Assembly (NCBI RefSeq): GCF_002379365.1
Contig: NZ_JQIU01000008.1
Location: 690,540 to 744,046, forward strand
Source of the DNA: Brachyspira sp. G79
Lineage (GTDB): Bacteria; Spirochaetota; Brachyspiria; Brachyspirales; Brachyspiraceae
Direction: 5' to 3'
Length of the DNA: 53,507 nucleotides
Made by a program: the position numbers and the translations under genes. The notes below the pieces were generated by a model. It was not told where the DNA came from. It searched no databases and was given only the letters and a program-made list of their open reading frames with translations. Positions 28,237 through 37,269 of this stretch are shown in pieces; positions within the stretch are counted from its first letter, which is position 1; each line of letters opens with the position of its first letter.

Positions 28237-28587
28237 TTATTCTTCCAAATTATCGCCTGAAAGTATATGAAAATGCACATGAAATACGCTTTGTCCTGCA
28301 CCTTTTCCGCAATTATTTATAACTCTGAAAGATTCTAAGTTCTGTTCTTTCGCAACTTCCTTTATAGTTTCTAAAACTTTATTCATCAAAAAATCATCTG
28401 TTTCCAATATATTTTTTACATGCGGTTTTGGTACAACAAGCAAATGTATTTTAGCTTTCGGGTTTAAATCCGCAAATACAACACAGTATTCATTTTCTTT
28501 TATAAAATTTGAAGGAATCTCTCCTTTAATTATTTTACAGAATATACAGTCTTTATCAAAATATTTATCATCATTATAATTACTCAT
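28237..28587 (-). CDS. HIT-family (HinT-like) nucleotide hydrolase
   Basis: 116 residues, purine nucleoside phosphoramidase of the HINT branch. N-terminal DCIFCKIIKGEIPS is the HinT signature, KIHLLVVPKPHVKN follows, and the catalytic histidine triad HVHFHIL is near residue 103. Complete and normal in length. First gene of the HIT-tatD pair. Hydrolyses adenosine phosphoramidates such as aminoacyl-AMP in characterised members. Confidence 0.93.
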   Translation of the reverse strand: MSNYNDDKYFDKDCIFCKIIKGEIPSNFIKENEYCVVFADLNPKAKIHLLVVPKPHVKNILETDDFLMNKVLETIKEVAKEQNLESFRVINNCGKGAGQSVFHVHFHILSGDNLEE

Positions 28588-28696
28588 AAAAAACTCCCAT
28601 AGAAATATTATAAAATCATTTAATAATATAAACTAAAATAGAAAATTAATCTATATATTATTATACCCTATTTAATAAAAATAAGCTAATTAAAAA

Positions 28697-28724
28697 TTGA
28701 AATTAATCTTATTGTGTATATAAT
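28697..28724 (+). promoter_or_regulatory. Predicted promoter of the ZIP transporter gene
   Basis: TTGAAA (28697-28702) and TATAAT (28719-28724), spacer 16, about 40 bases before the ATG. I see no obvious Zur or Fur dyad. Confidence 0.55.
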
Positions 28725-28762
28725 ATATAAATCAAAAAATTATATTTATTTAAGGTTATAAA

Positions 28763-29569
28763 ATGATGGAAAATATACACCCAGCATTACTTGCATTATT
28801 TGGCGGAACTATAACATTTACTTTTACAGCATTAGGCTCAGCACTTGTATTTTTCTTTTCAAAGGAAATCAAACATAAAGTATTTGCTTCTATGTACGGA
28901 TTTGCGGCAGGAGTTATGATGGCTGCTAGTTTTTGGTCATTGCTTGCTCCTTCTATAGAGCTATCAAAAAATACTAATCTGCCAAATTGGGTTATACCTG
29001 CTTTTGGATTTTTATTCGGATCATTTTTTATATGGATGCTAGATAAAATACTTCCTCATATGCATATAATAAATGGAAGCGAACAAAAAGAAGGAACAAA
29101 CACAAAACTTTCAAAAAATATACTTCTATTCTTAGCAGTAACTTTGCATAATATACCAGAAGGTTTGGCTGTAGGAATAACATTTGGAGCTTTCTCTATA
29201 GGAAATTCTGATGTAACTTTTAATGCTGCTTTGGTATTAGCATTGGCTATAGGTTTGCAGAACTTTCCAGAGGGAGCTGCAGTATCTCTTCCTCTTAAAA
29301 CAAATGGTGTATCAAATATAAAATCTTTCCTATTCGGTGCTATATCTGGAATAGTAGAACCCATTGCTGCTGTTATAGGTGCTTTGGCTGTTACTAAACT
29401 TACACTTATACTTCCTATAGCATTATCTTTTTCTGCTGGTGCTATGATATACGTTGTTGTAGAAGAGCTTGTACCTGAGGCTGTAGCTGAGGAACATAAT
29501 CACTTTGGGGTATTTGGTTTTATAATTGGTTTTACTGTGATGATGGTTCTTGATGTAGCTTTAGGGTAA
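28763..29569 (+). CDS. zupT: ZIP-family metal transporter (ZupT-like)
   Basis: 268 residues with eight predicted membrane segments, imports Zn2+ and other divalent cations. The two metal-site helices carry HNIPEGLAVG (about 130-139) and QNFPEGAAVS (about 171-180), the canonical ZIP binuclear-site motifs. The usual His-rich loop between helices 3 and 4 is replaced by a short charged loop (GSEQKEGTNTKLS) with HMH just before it (LPHMHI). Length matches ZupT. Followed after 22 bases by the alpha/beta hydrolase gene. Confidence 0.92.
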   Translation: MMENIHPALLALFGGTITFTFTALGSALVFFFSKEIKHKVFASMYGFAAGVMMAASFWSLLAPSIELSKNTNLPNWVIPAFGFLFGSFFIWMLDKILPHMHIINGSEQKEGTNTKLSKNILLFLAVTLHNIPEGLAVGITFGAFSIGNSDVTFNAALVLALAIGLQNFPEGAAVSLPLKTNGVSNIKSFLFGAISGIVEPIAAVIGALAVTKLTLILPIALSFSAGAMIYVVVEELVPEAVAEEHNHFGVFGFIIGFTVMMVLDVALG

Positions 29570-29591
29570 AATTTATAAAAAGGATTATTTT

Positions 29592-30542
29592 ATGATAATA
29601 GTATTATATGTGATACTATCTGTAATAATTATAACTGCCTTAATTCTAATAATCATAGCAAATCATTTTGTAAATAAACTCCTTATAAAAACTAATAAAA
29701 AACTTTTTGAAAGAAAAGAAAAAACAAAAGAAGAAGATGAAGAAAAAAAATTAATAAAAGAAAAAAGAAAAATATGGTTTGAAGAAAATCAAAAAGATGT
29801 ATACACAGTTTCAAGTGATAATTTAAAACTTCATGCTCATTTAATAAATAATAACAGCAATGTATATATAATAATAGTTCATCCATATGAAGGCAGAGGT
29901 TCTTATATGAAATATTTTATGGAAAAATTTTATAATATGGGATTTAATGTACTTGCTATAGATTTAAGAAGTCATGGAGAAAGTGAAGGAAAAATATATT
30001 CATTAGGATATTTAGAGAGGCTTGATGTATTAGCTTGGATTAAGTATATCAATAATAATTATAATAATGCTAAAATTATTCTATACGGAATTTCAATGGG
30101 AGCAAATGCTGTTATGATGTGCAGTTGTGAAAATTTAAATGAAGATTCAAATAAAGATTTAAATAATGTAAAAGCAATTATAGAAGATGCAGGATTCACG
30201 AATGCATATGAACAGTTAAAAGAAAGACTTGATATAGCATATAAATTTTCTTTTCTTCCAATAGTAGAATTAACTTCCATAATGGCAAAAATCAGACTTA
30301 GGTTTTCATTTGATGATATTAATGTTCAAAAAAGCGTATCAAAATCAAAAGTACCTATACTCTTTATACATGGCGATAAAGATGAGTTAGTAAATTGTGA
30401 TATGGTACATAAACTTTATAATTCATGCTCTTCAGAAAAAGAAAAGCTAATAATTAAAAACGGCGGGCATATATCAGCAGTAATGAAAAATGAAAGTTTA
30501 TACTGGAATACTATTAATAATTTTATAAATAAATATATTTAA
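29592..30542 (+). CDS. Membrane-anchored alpha/beta hydrolase
   Basis: 316 residues. One N-terminal membrane helix (about 2-24) is followed by a highly charged linker (FERKEKTKEEDEEKK), then an alpha/beta hydrolase domain. Oxyanion loop HPYEGRGS (about 97-104), LAIDLRSHGES, nucleophile elbow GISMGAN (Ser about 168), the acid in IHGDKDELV, and catalytic His in NGGHISA form a complete triad. The pattern is that of serine aminopeptidase/FrsA-like hydrolases. Substrate unknown. It lies 22 bases after zupT and is probably cotranscribed. Confidence 0.82.
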   Translation: MIIVLYVILSVIIITALILIIIANHFVNKLLIKTNKKLFERKEKTKEEDEEKKLIKEKRKIWFEENQKDVYTVSSDNLKLHAHLINNNSNVYIIIVHPYEGRGSYMKYFMEKFYNMGFNVLAIDLRSHGESEGKIYSLGYLERLDVLAWIKYINNNYNNAKIILYGISMGANAVMMCSCENLNEDSNKDLNNVKAIIEDAGFTNAYEQLKERLDIAYKFSFLPIVELTSIMAKIRLRFSFDDINVQKSVSKSKVPILFIHGDKDELVNCDMVHKLYNSCSSEKEKLIIKNGGHISAVMKNESLYWNTINNFINKYI

Positions 30543-30575
30543 TTAATAGTTTTGTATATTAAATAGTTTTATGAA

Positions 30576-30755
30576 TTATAACTCTTCTATCTCCTTTATA
30601 CTAAGTCCAGTAATATCGCTTATCAGTGATAAATCTATATTTTTATTTTTCATATTTTTTGCAGTTAATATTTGATTTTCTTTTATACCTTTCTCTATAC
30701 CTTTCTCTATACCTTTCTCTATACCTTTCTCTATACCTTTCTCTATACCTTTTTG
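30576..30755 (-). pseudogene. Frameshifted C-terminal tail of the Rpn-family nuclease
   Basis: Directly past the frame break at about 30752 the other frame reads GIEKGIEKGIEKG repeats and then IKENQILTAKNMKNKNIDLS, with LISDITGLSIKEIEEL to a TAA at 30576-30578. This is the typical tail of Brachyspira Rpn/PD-(D/E)XK proteins. One extra A in the run at about 30752-30757 would join it to the upstream frame and give a protein of about 303 residues. Whether it is a mutation, a sequencing error or a switch cannot be told here. Confidence 0.7.
30684..30752 (-). repeat. 12-base tandem repeat coding for Gly-Ile-Glu-Lys
   Basis: TATACCTTTCTC (plus strand) occurs five times in tandem from 30684 to 30743, followed by a partial sixth. 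The period is a multiple of three, so copy-number change keeps the frame and would only lengthen or shorten the GIEK stretch. Confidence 0.9.
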
Positions 30756-31486
30756 AAACCTTCTTCAATGCCTAATCTTCTTTCTTCTTCTAACATTATT
30801 TGATTACCATATAGATAAGCCTCTCTTTTATCGTATTCATTCATCATTAGTCTATCTTTAATAAAGTTATTGTATCTTCTTTGTACTTCTTCCATTATAG
30901 GTTTTTCTTTAACTAATTCTGACATAATTACCTCCCTATTATCTTTTTCTTTTATAGTAAAAAATTTAAGCCAACAATTTAAATTAGGCTCAAGCAAATT
31001 ATATTTAAACTTCTTTAATTCTATTATATGTATTTGCAAATGATCCGTTAATAATCTTTTATTTTTAGTGTCATAAATCATATAGCAGGAATGTATACAG
31101 TCATTATCATCTAAATTGAAATTAAGCAAATTTATACTAATTACGGGAGTTAAAGCATCATACTTTTCACCCTGCTTTAAAAGTCTGCTGTAATTAGAAG
31201 CCCAATAATATAATATGCGTTCTGGAAATCTTGAATTGCCTTGAAGCTGAATCTCTATTATAACAACTGTTCCATTTTGTGTAATACATTTAACGTCAAC
31301 GATACTTTCTTTATCATCATAATTTTCTTTATAGTTAAAAGGTGTCAAAATCTCTACACTTCTAAAAGTTTTCATATTAGCATCAAGCATTGTAGAATTA
31401 ATAAAATCAAGTAATATAAAATTACTATCTTTAGATGAGAATAAATATCTCACAAAATAATCATTTAATACATTAATATCTCTCAT
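30743..31486 (-). CDS. Rpn family recombination-promoting nuclease / PD-(D/E)XK transposase-like protein
   Basis: 247 residues as it stands. The N-terminal PD-(D/E)XK nuclease domain is intact: MRDINVLNDYFVRYLFSSKD, the acidic residue in IVDVK (Asp64), EIQ (78-80) after VVIIEIQL, and ERILYYWASNYSRLL. Family members (RpnA-like, PDDEXK_2) cut DNA and promote RecA-independent recombination in E. coli. The frame ends early at GFKKV because of a one-base shift just before the GIEK repeats (see the separate tail entry). Brachyspira genomes carry many such genes. It stands alone, with a weakly defined ribosome-binding site. Confidence 0.82.
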   Translation of the reverse strand: MRDINVLNDYFVRYLFSSKDSNFILLDFINSTMLDANMKTFRSVEILTPFNYKENYDDKESIVDVKCITQNGTVVIIEIQLQGNSRFPERILYYWASNYSRLLKQGEKYDALTPVISINLLNFNLDDNDCIHSCYMIYDTKNKRLLTDHLQIHIIELKKFKYNLLEPNLNCWLKFFTIKEKDNREVIMSELVKEKPIMEEVQRRYNNFIKDRLMMNEYDKREAYLYGNQIMLEEERRLGIEEGFKKV

Positions 31487-31550
31487 GATATTATTATACT
31501 AAAATTAATTATAAATGTAAAGCAGTATAATTTTTATAAATAGAAGTCTA

Positions 31551-32888
31551 TCATTTTTTCATTTTAAAAGCGTACTTATGAAAATAAATACAACTAGGAA
31601 TTATACCTATAGCCCAGCCAACTGGATTAGCAAACCATATACCAACATATCCAAAAGGTATAGATAAAAATACAGAGCCTCCTACCTTAATAATAAGCTC
31701 CGCTATTCCAGACATTAGAGGAATAAAAGCATTTCCTATAGCTCTTATAGAATTATTATATAAAAGTATTATAGCCAAAAACGGATAAAATAATGATGAT
31801 ATTCTTAAATAGCCTCGGCATATATCTTTTATCGTATCTATATACATATCATTCTTTGATATAAAAAGTTCTATTAAATGATCTCCAAACAAAAATATAA
31901 TAACAGCTGCTAATATACTTAAAGAGAGAGAAAGTATTATTATACTTTTAAAACCTTCTTTAATCCTTTCAAATTTACGAGCTCCGAAATTTTGTGCCAC
32001 ATAAACAGCAAAAGCCTCTGATATAACAAAATAAGCCATAGACGCAAACTGACTTATTCTGTTTCCAGTAGTATATGATGCCACAACATTAGTACCAAAA
32101 GTATTAACTACTCCGCTTATAATCATCTCACCAATAGATAAAAATACAGCCTGAATACTCATAGAAAAACCTATTTTTATTATCATAAATAAATTATCAA
32201 AATCAAAAACTCTGTCATCTTTATTTAATTTTAACATAGGAAATTTTTTTATGATATATAATACGCTTAAAAAAGCAGAAATCATCTGGGATATTACTGT
32301 AGCTATAGCAACTCCTGCCACATTCATATTCAATAAAGCAACAAATACCAAATCTAATATAATATTAACAATAGTTGTAAGTATAAGAAAATATAAAGGT
32401 GTCTTGCTGTCGCCTAAAGCTCTTAATATACTTGCAGCTCCGTTATAAATAAGCTGGCCAAATGATAAGCCAACACATATTTGCAAATAGAGCACCGAAT
32501 TATTTATAATATCATCAGGAGTTTTTAATAATACCATAAGAGGTCTTGAAAAAAATAAGCCTAATATTAATAATATAACAGAACTAAATAATGTAACATA
32601 TATAGAGTTTAAAAAAGTTCTTTTAAGCATAGTATCATTTTTAGCCCCAAAGAACTGACCCATTACTATAGAAAATGCATTGGTAAATCCTATAGCAAAT
32701 GATAAAAAGAAAAACATAGTTGAAGTAGTAGCACCTATTGCAGCCAAAGCCCTAGAACCTACAAACTTACCTATTATAATTGTATCTGCAACTCCATAAA
32801 ACTGCTGAAATATTCCTCCTACAAGCATAGGTATGGAGAAATATATTATAGTTTTGAACGGACTTCCAACCGTCATATCTTTTGTCAT
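31551..32888 (-). CDS. MATE-family multidrug efflux transporter
   Basis: 445 residues, twelve membrane helices in two matching halves of six. Na+- or H+-driven export of drugs or metabolites. The N-terminus TVGSPFKTIIYFSIPMLVGG and then FYGVADTIIIGKFVG, ALAAIG, and the second-half motif with YTTGNRIS are standard MATE/NorM-DinF family marks. Length is typical. It follows the DUF58 gene after 92 bases on the same strand. Substrate unknown. Confidence 0.9.
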   Translation of the reverse strand: MTKDMTVGSPFKTIIYFSIPMLVGGIFQQFYGVADTIIIGKFVGSRALAAIGATTSTMFFFLSFAIGFTNAFSIVMGQFFGAKNDTMLKRTFLNSIYVTLFSSVILLILGLFFSRPLMVLLKTPDDIINNSVLYLQICVGLSFGQLIYNGAASILRALGDSKTPLYFLILTTIVNIILDLVFVALLNMNVAGVAIATVISQMISAFLSVLYIIKKFPMLKLNKDDRVFDFDNLFMIIKIGFSMSIQAVFLSIGEMIISGVVNTFGTNVVASYTTGNRISQFASMAYFVISEAFAVYVAQNFGARKFERIKEGFKSIIILSLSLSILAAVIIFLFGDHLIELFISKNDMYIDTIKDICRGYLRISSLFYPFLAIILLYNNSIRAIGNAFIPLMSGIAELIIKVGGSVFLSIPFGYVGIWFANPVGWAIGIIPSCIYFHKYAFKMKK

Positions 32889-32980
32889 AATAAAACTCTA
32901 AAAAAATATAGAGAATATTATATATTATTAATAAAAAATAAAAATAGATTAATATTATAAATAATATAAAAAAATAAAAA

Positions 32981-33868
32981 TTATCTTCTTCTCTTAACAA
33001 AAAACTTCATAACTTCAGTAACATAATCACTAGAAGTATCTAAAACTATTTTTTCTATAGAATTTTTTTTAAGGAAATTAAGCCTATCTTCCATAATATT
33101 ATTTTGTTCATTAAAATACTCTTCTCTTATACGTTTATTAGACATGTCAAAGTAAACATAATCTTCATTTTCTAAATCGGATAATACCAAAGTGCCTCCC
33201 AAATTAGGAAGATTATATTCCAAATCATCATTAACCAAGCATACAATAAAATCATGGCGTTTTCTTGTAATATCTATTTCTTTTTTAGGCAAATCAGCAC
33301 AAGCATCGGTTATTAAAAATGTTATGCTGTCTCTTTTTTGTATTCGGTTAAAATATTCTAAAGCATTTGCTATATTTGTATTTGCACTTTTAGGTTCAAA
33401 CTCTATAAGCTCTCTTATTATTCTAAGTACATGATTTCTGCCTTTGTTTAAAGGAATAAATTTTTCTACTGTATCGGTAAATATTAAAAGCCCAACTTTA
33501 TCATTATTTTTTAAAGCTGAAAAACTAAGCAAAGCACTAAGCTCTACAATCAAATTATGCTTTGTTTTTGTAAACCCAAAATCAGTGGAAGCAGAAAAAT
33601 CAGCAAGTATTATAACGCTTAATTCCCTCTCTTCTCTGAAACGTTTAATAAAAGGTTCATTATATCTTGCACTTACCTTCCAATCCATAGCCCTAACATC
33701 ATCACCAACAGTATATTTTCTCACTTCATCAAACTCTATACCCTGTCCCTTAAAAGCGGAGTGATACTGTCCTGCAAAATATGAGTTAACTATTTTTGAA
33801 GTTTTTATCTCTATTTGTCTTACCGATTTTAATAATTCGGAAGTTGTCATATTATTATTTGTAAACAT
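32981..33868 (-). CDS. DUF58 domain protein
   Basis: 295 residues. Contains the DUF58 core GQGIEFDEVRKYTVGDD followed by VRAMDWKVSARYNEPFIKRF (about 40-78), then a von Willebrand A-like region with the MIDAS-type DxSxS motif (LADFSASTDFG) and ITDACADLP. DUF58 proteins normally act with a MoxR AAA+ ATPase and VWA/BatA-type membrane proteins in envelope homeostasis; in this window none is adjacent. Its only same-strand neighbour is the MATE gene. No membrane helix, so it is cytoplasmic or peripheral. Confidence 0.88.
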   Translation of the reverse strand: MFTNNNMTTSELLKSVRQIEIKTSKIVNSYFAGQYHSAFKGQGIEFDEVRKYTVGDDVRAMDWKVSARYNEPFIKRFREERELSVIILADFSASTDFGFTKTKHNLIVELSALLSFSALKNNDKVGLLIFTDTVEKFIPLNKGRNHVLRIIRELIEFEPKSANTNIANALEYFNRIQKRDSITFLITDACADLPKKEIDITRKRHDFIVCLVNDDLEYNLPNLGGTLVLSDLENEDYVYFDMSNKRIREEYFNEQNNIMEDRLNFLKKNSIEKIVLDTSSDYVTEVMKFFVKRRR

Positions 33869-33969
33869 ATGTAACCTATTTTTTAAATATTTATTATGGA
33901 TTAATATTATATTATCAGAGAATAAAAAACAATACTATTATAAGGCATTATTATTTTAATAAAAATAGC

Positions 33970-34201
33970 AGACTTGTTGCAAAACTAATTTTATTTATTA
34001 TAAAGGGAACAACCTCCGCAAAACATACAGTCGTGCCGCACCATCTTCTTTTGAAATCCGCTATGCGTGCCGTAGTCAAGCGAAAGACTGCATGTTTATA
34101 TATTAAAATGATAGTGTATACAACATGTAAAACATTTTGTCTGTAATTTTAAAATAAATAACTTTATACTCAATCTTGTCAAGTAGTTTTGAAACAAGTC
34201 T
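33970..34201 (+). repeat. Copy 3 of dispersed repeat family; MITE-like element with terminal inverted repeats
   Basis: The left end AGACTTGTTGCAAAACTA (33970-33987) and the reverse complement of the right end AGACTTGTTTCAAAACTA (34184-34201) agree at 17 of 18 bases. Inside is a second inverted pair, AAACATACAGTC (34021-34032) against GACTGCATGTTT (34086-34097), enclosing the GC-richer core. The element is 232 bases, has no open frame, and no clear target duplication is visible. Confidence 0.7.
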
Positions 34202-34216
34202 AATCTTTATATATGT

Positions 34217-34250
34217 AAAAAGGAGCTTTATATTAAAAGCCCCTTTCATT
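34217..34250 (-). terminator. Intrinsic terminator of pyrH-floA
   Basis: On the minus strand AAAGGGGCTTT pairs with AAAGCTCCTTTTT around TAATAT, followed by T-rich sequence. It sits 40 bases after the floA stop. Confidence 0.75.
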
Positions 34251-34289
34251 TATAAAATTTTATTAAAACTAACCCATTAAATTATTTAC

Positions 34290-35306
34290 TTATTGTTTTG
34301 TAGGCTGTGAATTATTATTTTTGCTCATTGAATCCATACCAGATATACTGTAACGCATTTCAGTATCAGCCATAATATTTTTCATATTATAATAATCAAG
34401 CACCCCAATATTTCCTTTTTTAAGTGCCTCAGCAATAGCAAGAGGAAGCTGAGATTCTGCCTCTACAACTTTAGCTTTCATCTCTTCAACTTGGGCACGC
34501 ATTTCCTGTTCACGTGCTATAGCCATAACTCTTCTCTCTTCAGCTTTAGCCTGAGCAATCTTTTTGTCAGCCTCAGCTTGGTCAATCTGTAAGAAAGCAC
34601 CAATATTGCTTCCAACATCAACATCAGCAATATCAATAGAAAGTATCTCAAAAGCAGTGCCAGAATCAAGACCTTTAGCAAGTACAACCTGAGAAATTCT
34701 ATCTGGATTTTCTAAAACTTCCTTGTGAGAAGAAGAACTACCTATAGTGGTAACAATACCCTCACCTACTCTAGCAATAATAGTTTCCTCTCCAGCTCCG
34801 CCAACAAGACGGTTAATATTTGTTCTAACAGTAACCCTAGCAGTAGCCTTTACTTGTATACCATCTTTAGCAACAGCAGCAATTAAAGGAGTAGCTATAA
34901 CTCTAGGCGAAACAGAAGTTCTTATAGCATCAACTAAATCTCTTCCAGCCAAATCTATAGCAGCAGCACGCTCAAAACTTAAATCCAAAGAAGCCTTATC
35001 CGCAGCAATCAAAGCGTCAGCAACAGCAGTAGGATTTCCCCCCGCTAAATAATGTGCCTCAAGCTCATTTGTACCTATTTTTAAACCTGCTTTCCATAGT
35101 TTTATTTGATTTAATACTATAAGCGAAGGATTAACTCTTCTAAGACGCATAGTAATTAATGTTATCATATTTATTCTTACACCAGAAAACAAAGCTGTAA
35201 TCCAAAGTCCCATAGGGAAAAAATGTAAGAAAATAAATAAAAGTATCAGTATTACAACAATACCAACAAACATAGGAATAACTGGAATATACCCAAAATC
35301 AAACAT
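34290..35306 (-). CDS. floA: Flotillin-like protein FloA
   Basis: 338 residues. A hydrophobic N-terminal hairpin (about 8-45), then an SPFH domain ([41 protein letters not shown]), then an Ala/Glu-rich coiled coil ([20 protein letters not shown]). These are the marks of the YqfA/FloA flotillins that organise membrane microdomains. The ATG at 35306 has AGGAGG seven bases upstream; a TTG two codons earlier would abut the ribosome-binding site. It follows pyrH after 23 bases. Length equals B. subtilis FloA (331). Confidence 0.92.
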   Translation of the reverse strand: MFDFGYIPVIPMFVGIVVILILLFIFLHFFPMGLWITALFSGVRINMITLITMRLRRVNPSLIVLNQIKLWKAGLKIGTNELEAHYLAGGNPTAVADALIAADKASLDLSFERAAAIDLAGRDLVDAIRTSVSPRVIATPLIAAVAKDGIQVKATARVTVRTNINRLVGGAGEETIIARVGEGIVTTIGSSSSHKEVLENPDRISQVVLAKGLDSGTAFEILSIDIADVDVGSNIGAFLQIDQAEADKKIAQAKAEERRVMAIAREQEMRAQVEEMKAKVVEAESQLPLAIAEALKKGNIGVLDYYNMKNIMADTEMRYSISGMDSMSKNNNSQPTKQ

Positions 35307-35329
35307 ATACAAACCTCCTAAAAATATTA

Positions 35330-36034
35330 TTAATTATGTACATAAGTTCCTATATCTTCTCCAGAAATAGCCTTAGTAATATTTCCTTTTTCATTCATGT
35401 TAAATACTCTTATAGGCATGTCATTATCATTAGCCATAGCAAAAGCTGTCATATCCATAACACGAAGATTTTGACTAATAGCTTCTCTAAAAGTAATATC
35501 TTTATACATTTTGGCATCTTTATTTACTCTAGGGTCTTTATCATAAACTCCATCAACATTAGTACCTTTTAATACTATAGAAGCACCTATCTCCAAAGAC
35601 CTTAATATAGCAGTACTGTCAGTTGTGAAATAAGGATTTGAAGTGCCTCCTGCTATTATCAAAACATTCCCGCGTTCTAGTATACGAATAGCTTTATCTC
35701 TCTCAAACCCCTCTATCATACCTTCTATATTAAAAGCGGATAATATTTGAGTAGGCGTTCCTGCTGCCATAAACCTGTCTTTTAAAGCTATGGCGTTCAT
35801 AATAGTGGCAAGCATACCCATAGAATCAGCTGTAGCCCTCACCATTCCAGTTTTATTTGATAACTGCATTCCTCTAAATATATTACCTCCGCCCACAACA
35901 ACTGCTATTTGTGTATCATTTCCAGCAGCTTTCATCTCTAATGCTATTCTGTCAACAACATTATTATCAATACCGTATTCTTTCTCTCCAAGCAGTGCTT
36001 CACCCGATATCTTAAGCAACACTCTTTTTTCCAT
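35330..36034 (-). CDS. pyrH: UMP kinase
   Basis: 234 residues, amino acid kinase fold, phosphorylates UMP to UDP. Family marks are [12 protein letters not shown] at the N-terminus, [11 protein letters not shown] (about 46-56), [33 protein letters not shown] and [17 protein letters not shown] at 36034 has GAGG seven bases upstream; the TTG just before it is within the spacing. A promoter is at 36074-36102. No tsf or frr gene is adjacent, unlike the common rpsB-tsf-pyrH-frr order. Confidence 0.96.
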   Translation of the reverse strand: MEKRVLLKISGEALLGEKEYGIDNNVVDRIALEMKAAGNDTQIAVVVGGGNIFRGMQLSNKTGMVRATADSMGMLATIMNAIALKDRFMAAGTPTQILSAFNIEGMIEGFERDKAIRILERGNVLIIAGGTSNPYFTTDSTAILRSLEIGASIVLKGTNVDGVYDKDPRVNKDAKMYKDITFREAISQNLRVMDMTAFAMANDNDMPIRVFNMNEKGNITKAISGEDIGTYVHN

Positions 36035-36073
36035 CAATTGACCTCTTCATTTTTGATATTAGATATTTTCTAT

Positions 36074-36102
36074 ATTATACTATTTTTTTTACATATAATC
36101 AA
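36074..36102 (-). promoter_or_regulatory. Predicted promoter of pyrH-floA
   Basis: On the minus strand TTGATT (36102-36097) and TATAAT (36079-36074), spacer 17, about 40 bases upstream of the pyrH start. Confidence 0.6.
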
Positions 36103-36156
36103 GATTAAATAATTTATATAATATAAAATATTTAAAATATATCTGATAATAGCCAT

Positions 36157-36356
36157 ATTTCAAAACCAATTTTATTTATAATTGTGTATGCTAAATTTGC
36201 AACTGTAGTAATCCTATTATTCTAAAGTATTGAAAAAAGTAGAAAAAACTGCATTTTGCCATATTGAATACGTATTTTATACAACATATAAAACATAATC
36301 TTTATAAGTTAAAATCAAATAATTTTATATATAATCTGTAAAGTACTTTTGAAAAA
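36157..36356 (+). repeat. Copy 4 of the dispersed repeat family (diverged)
   Basis: Left end ATTTCAAAACCAATTTTATT parallels TTGCAAAACTAATTTTATT of the 34-kb copy. The right part ACAACATATAAAACATAATC and then TAATCTGTAAAGTACTTTTG parallels ACAACATGTAAAACATTTTG and CAATCTTGTCAAGTAGTTTTG. The core has lost most of its GC-rich sequence. Confidence 0.5.
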
Positions 36357-36421
36357 TATATAATATAAGTTCTATAATTAAATATTTATTTTCAAATTTA
36401 TAAAAAAATAATAATATTTTC

Positions 36422-36449
36422 TTGACTGTATTTTTTTTCATTGTATCAT
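36422..36449 (+). promoter_or_regulatory. Predicted promoter of rnc-rpe
   Basis: TTGACT (36422-36427) and TATCAT (36444-36449), spacer 16, about 30 bases before the rnc ATG. Confidence 0.5.
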
Positions 36450-36478
36450 AATGGCTATATTGTTAGGCAGAATGTATT

Positions 36479-37219
36479 ATGAACATTATAAATATAGAAG
36501 AAATTTTAAATAATTGTCAAACGGCTATAAAATATGAGTTTAGAAATAAGTCTTATCTTTTAGAGGCTATTACTCATAGAACTTATGCCAATGAATCAAA
36601 AAATAAAATGAAATATAATCAAAGGCTTGAGTTTTTGGGAGACTCTGTTCTTTCTCTTATTATATCAGATTATTTGTTTAAAAAATACAATACAAGTAAA
36701 GAGGGCTTGCTTTCCAAAGTAAAATCATCTTTGGTTTCTCAAAAAAGTTTAGCTGATATTTCAAAAGAATTAAAACTTGGAGATTTTCTTCTTTTAGGAC
36801 ATGGAGAAGAGGTTTCAGGAGGACGCTATAGAGATAATATGCTTGAAGATTTATTTGAGGCAATAGTAGGTGCTATATATTTGGATTCTGGTATTAATAA
36901 TGCTGCTAAATTTGTTATGGCGGCATATAAAAATAGACTTACTAACCTTGATATAGAAAATTTTGATAAAGACTATAAGACTATATTTCAAGAACTTATA
37001 CAAAAAAAACATAAAACAAGCCCAGTATATAAATCGTATGAATATCATGATGAAAATAATCATGAGATGTTTAAAGCAGAAGTTTATGTCAATGATAAAA
37101 ACTTTTCTTCTGGAATAGGAAAAAGCAAAAAAGAAGCGGAAACTGAAGCTGCTAAAAAAGCATTAGAAAATATAGAAAGAGTAAGCAGAACAATAAAGAA
37201 AAATAAACAAAATAAATAA
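36479..37219 (+). CDS. rnc: Ribonuclease III
   Basis: 246 residues, double-strand-specific endoribonuclease that processes rRNA and mRNA. The catalytic RNase III signature NQRLEFLGDSVLS (about 47-59) and the second acidic helix NMLEDLFEAIVGAIYLD (about 120-136) are present. The C-terminal double-stranded-RNA-binding domain occupies about 163-235, ending GIGKSKKEAETEAAKKAL. A short Lys/Asn tail follows. No strong Shine-Dalgarno sequence. It is followed by rpe after 50 bases. Confidence 0.96.
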   Translation: MNIINIEEILNNCQTAIKYEFRNKSYLLEAITHRTYANESKNKMKYNQRLEFLGDSVLSLIISDYLFKKYNTSKEGLLSKVKSSLVSQKSLADISKELKLGDFLLLGHGEEVSGGRYRDNMLEDLFEAIVGAIYLDSGINNAAKFVMAAYKNRLTNLDIENFDKDYKTIFQELIQKKHKTSPVYKSYEYHDENNHEMFKAEVYVNDKNFSSGIGKSKKEAETEAAKKALENIERVSRTIKKNKQNK

Positions 37220-37269
37220 TAATATAATTTTAATAAATTCTTAATAAAAATACAATATAAGGAAAATAT

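Larger units (their letters stand above)
33869..34289. other. Intergenic region holding the best repeat copy and the floA terminator
   Basis: 421 bases without a gene. It contains the dispersed repeat copy with clear terminal inverted repeats (33970-34201) and the terminator of pyrH-floA (34217-34250). Confidence 0.65.
36035..36478. other. Divergent intergenic region pyrH / rnc
   Basis: 444 bases with no gene. It holds the pyrH promoter, repeat copy 4 (about 36157-36356) and the rnc promoter. Confidence 0.6.

Noticed and set aside
30684-30752. Short tandem repeat considered as CRISPR or regulatory iterons
   Set aside because: The 12-base unit has no spacers and reads as Gly-Ile-Glu-Lys in the tail of the Rpn-family gene.
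32767-33000. 77-codon frame spanning the MATE start and the DUF58 end
   Set aside because: It reads through the start region of a clear MATE gene and the AT-rich gap; the sequence is compositional.
34747-35052. 101-codon plus-strand frame opposite floA, and similar frames opposite zupT, pstCA and pyrH
   Set aside because: They are low-stop antisense shadows of well-supported genes and have no start signals or family features.
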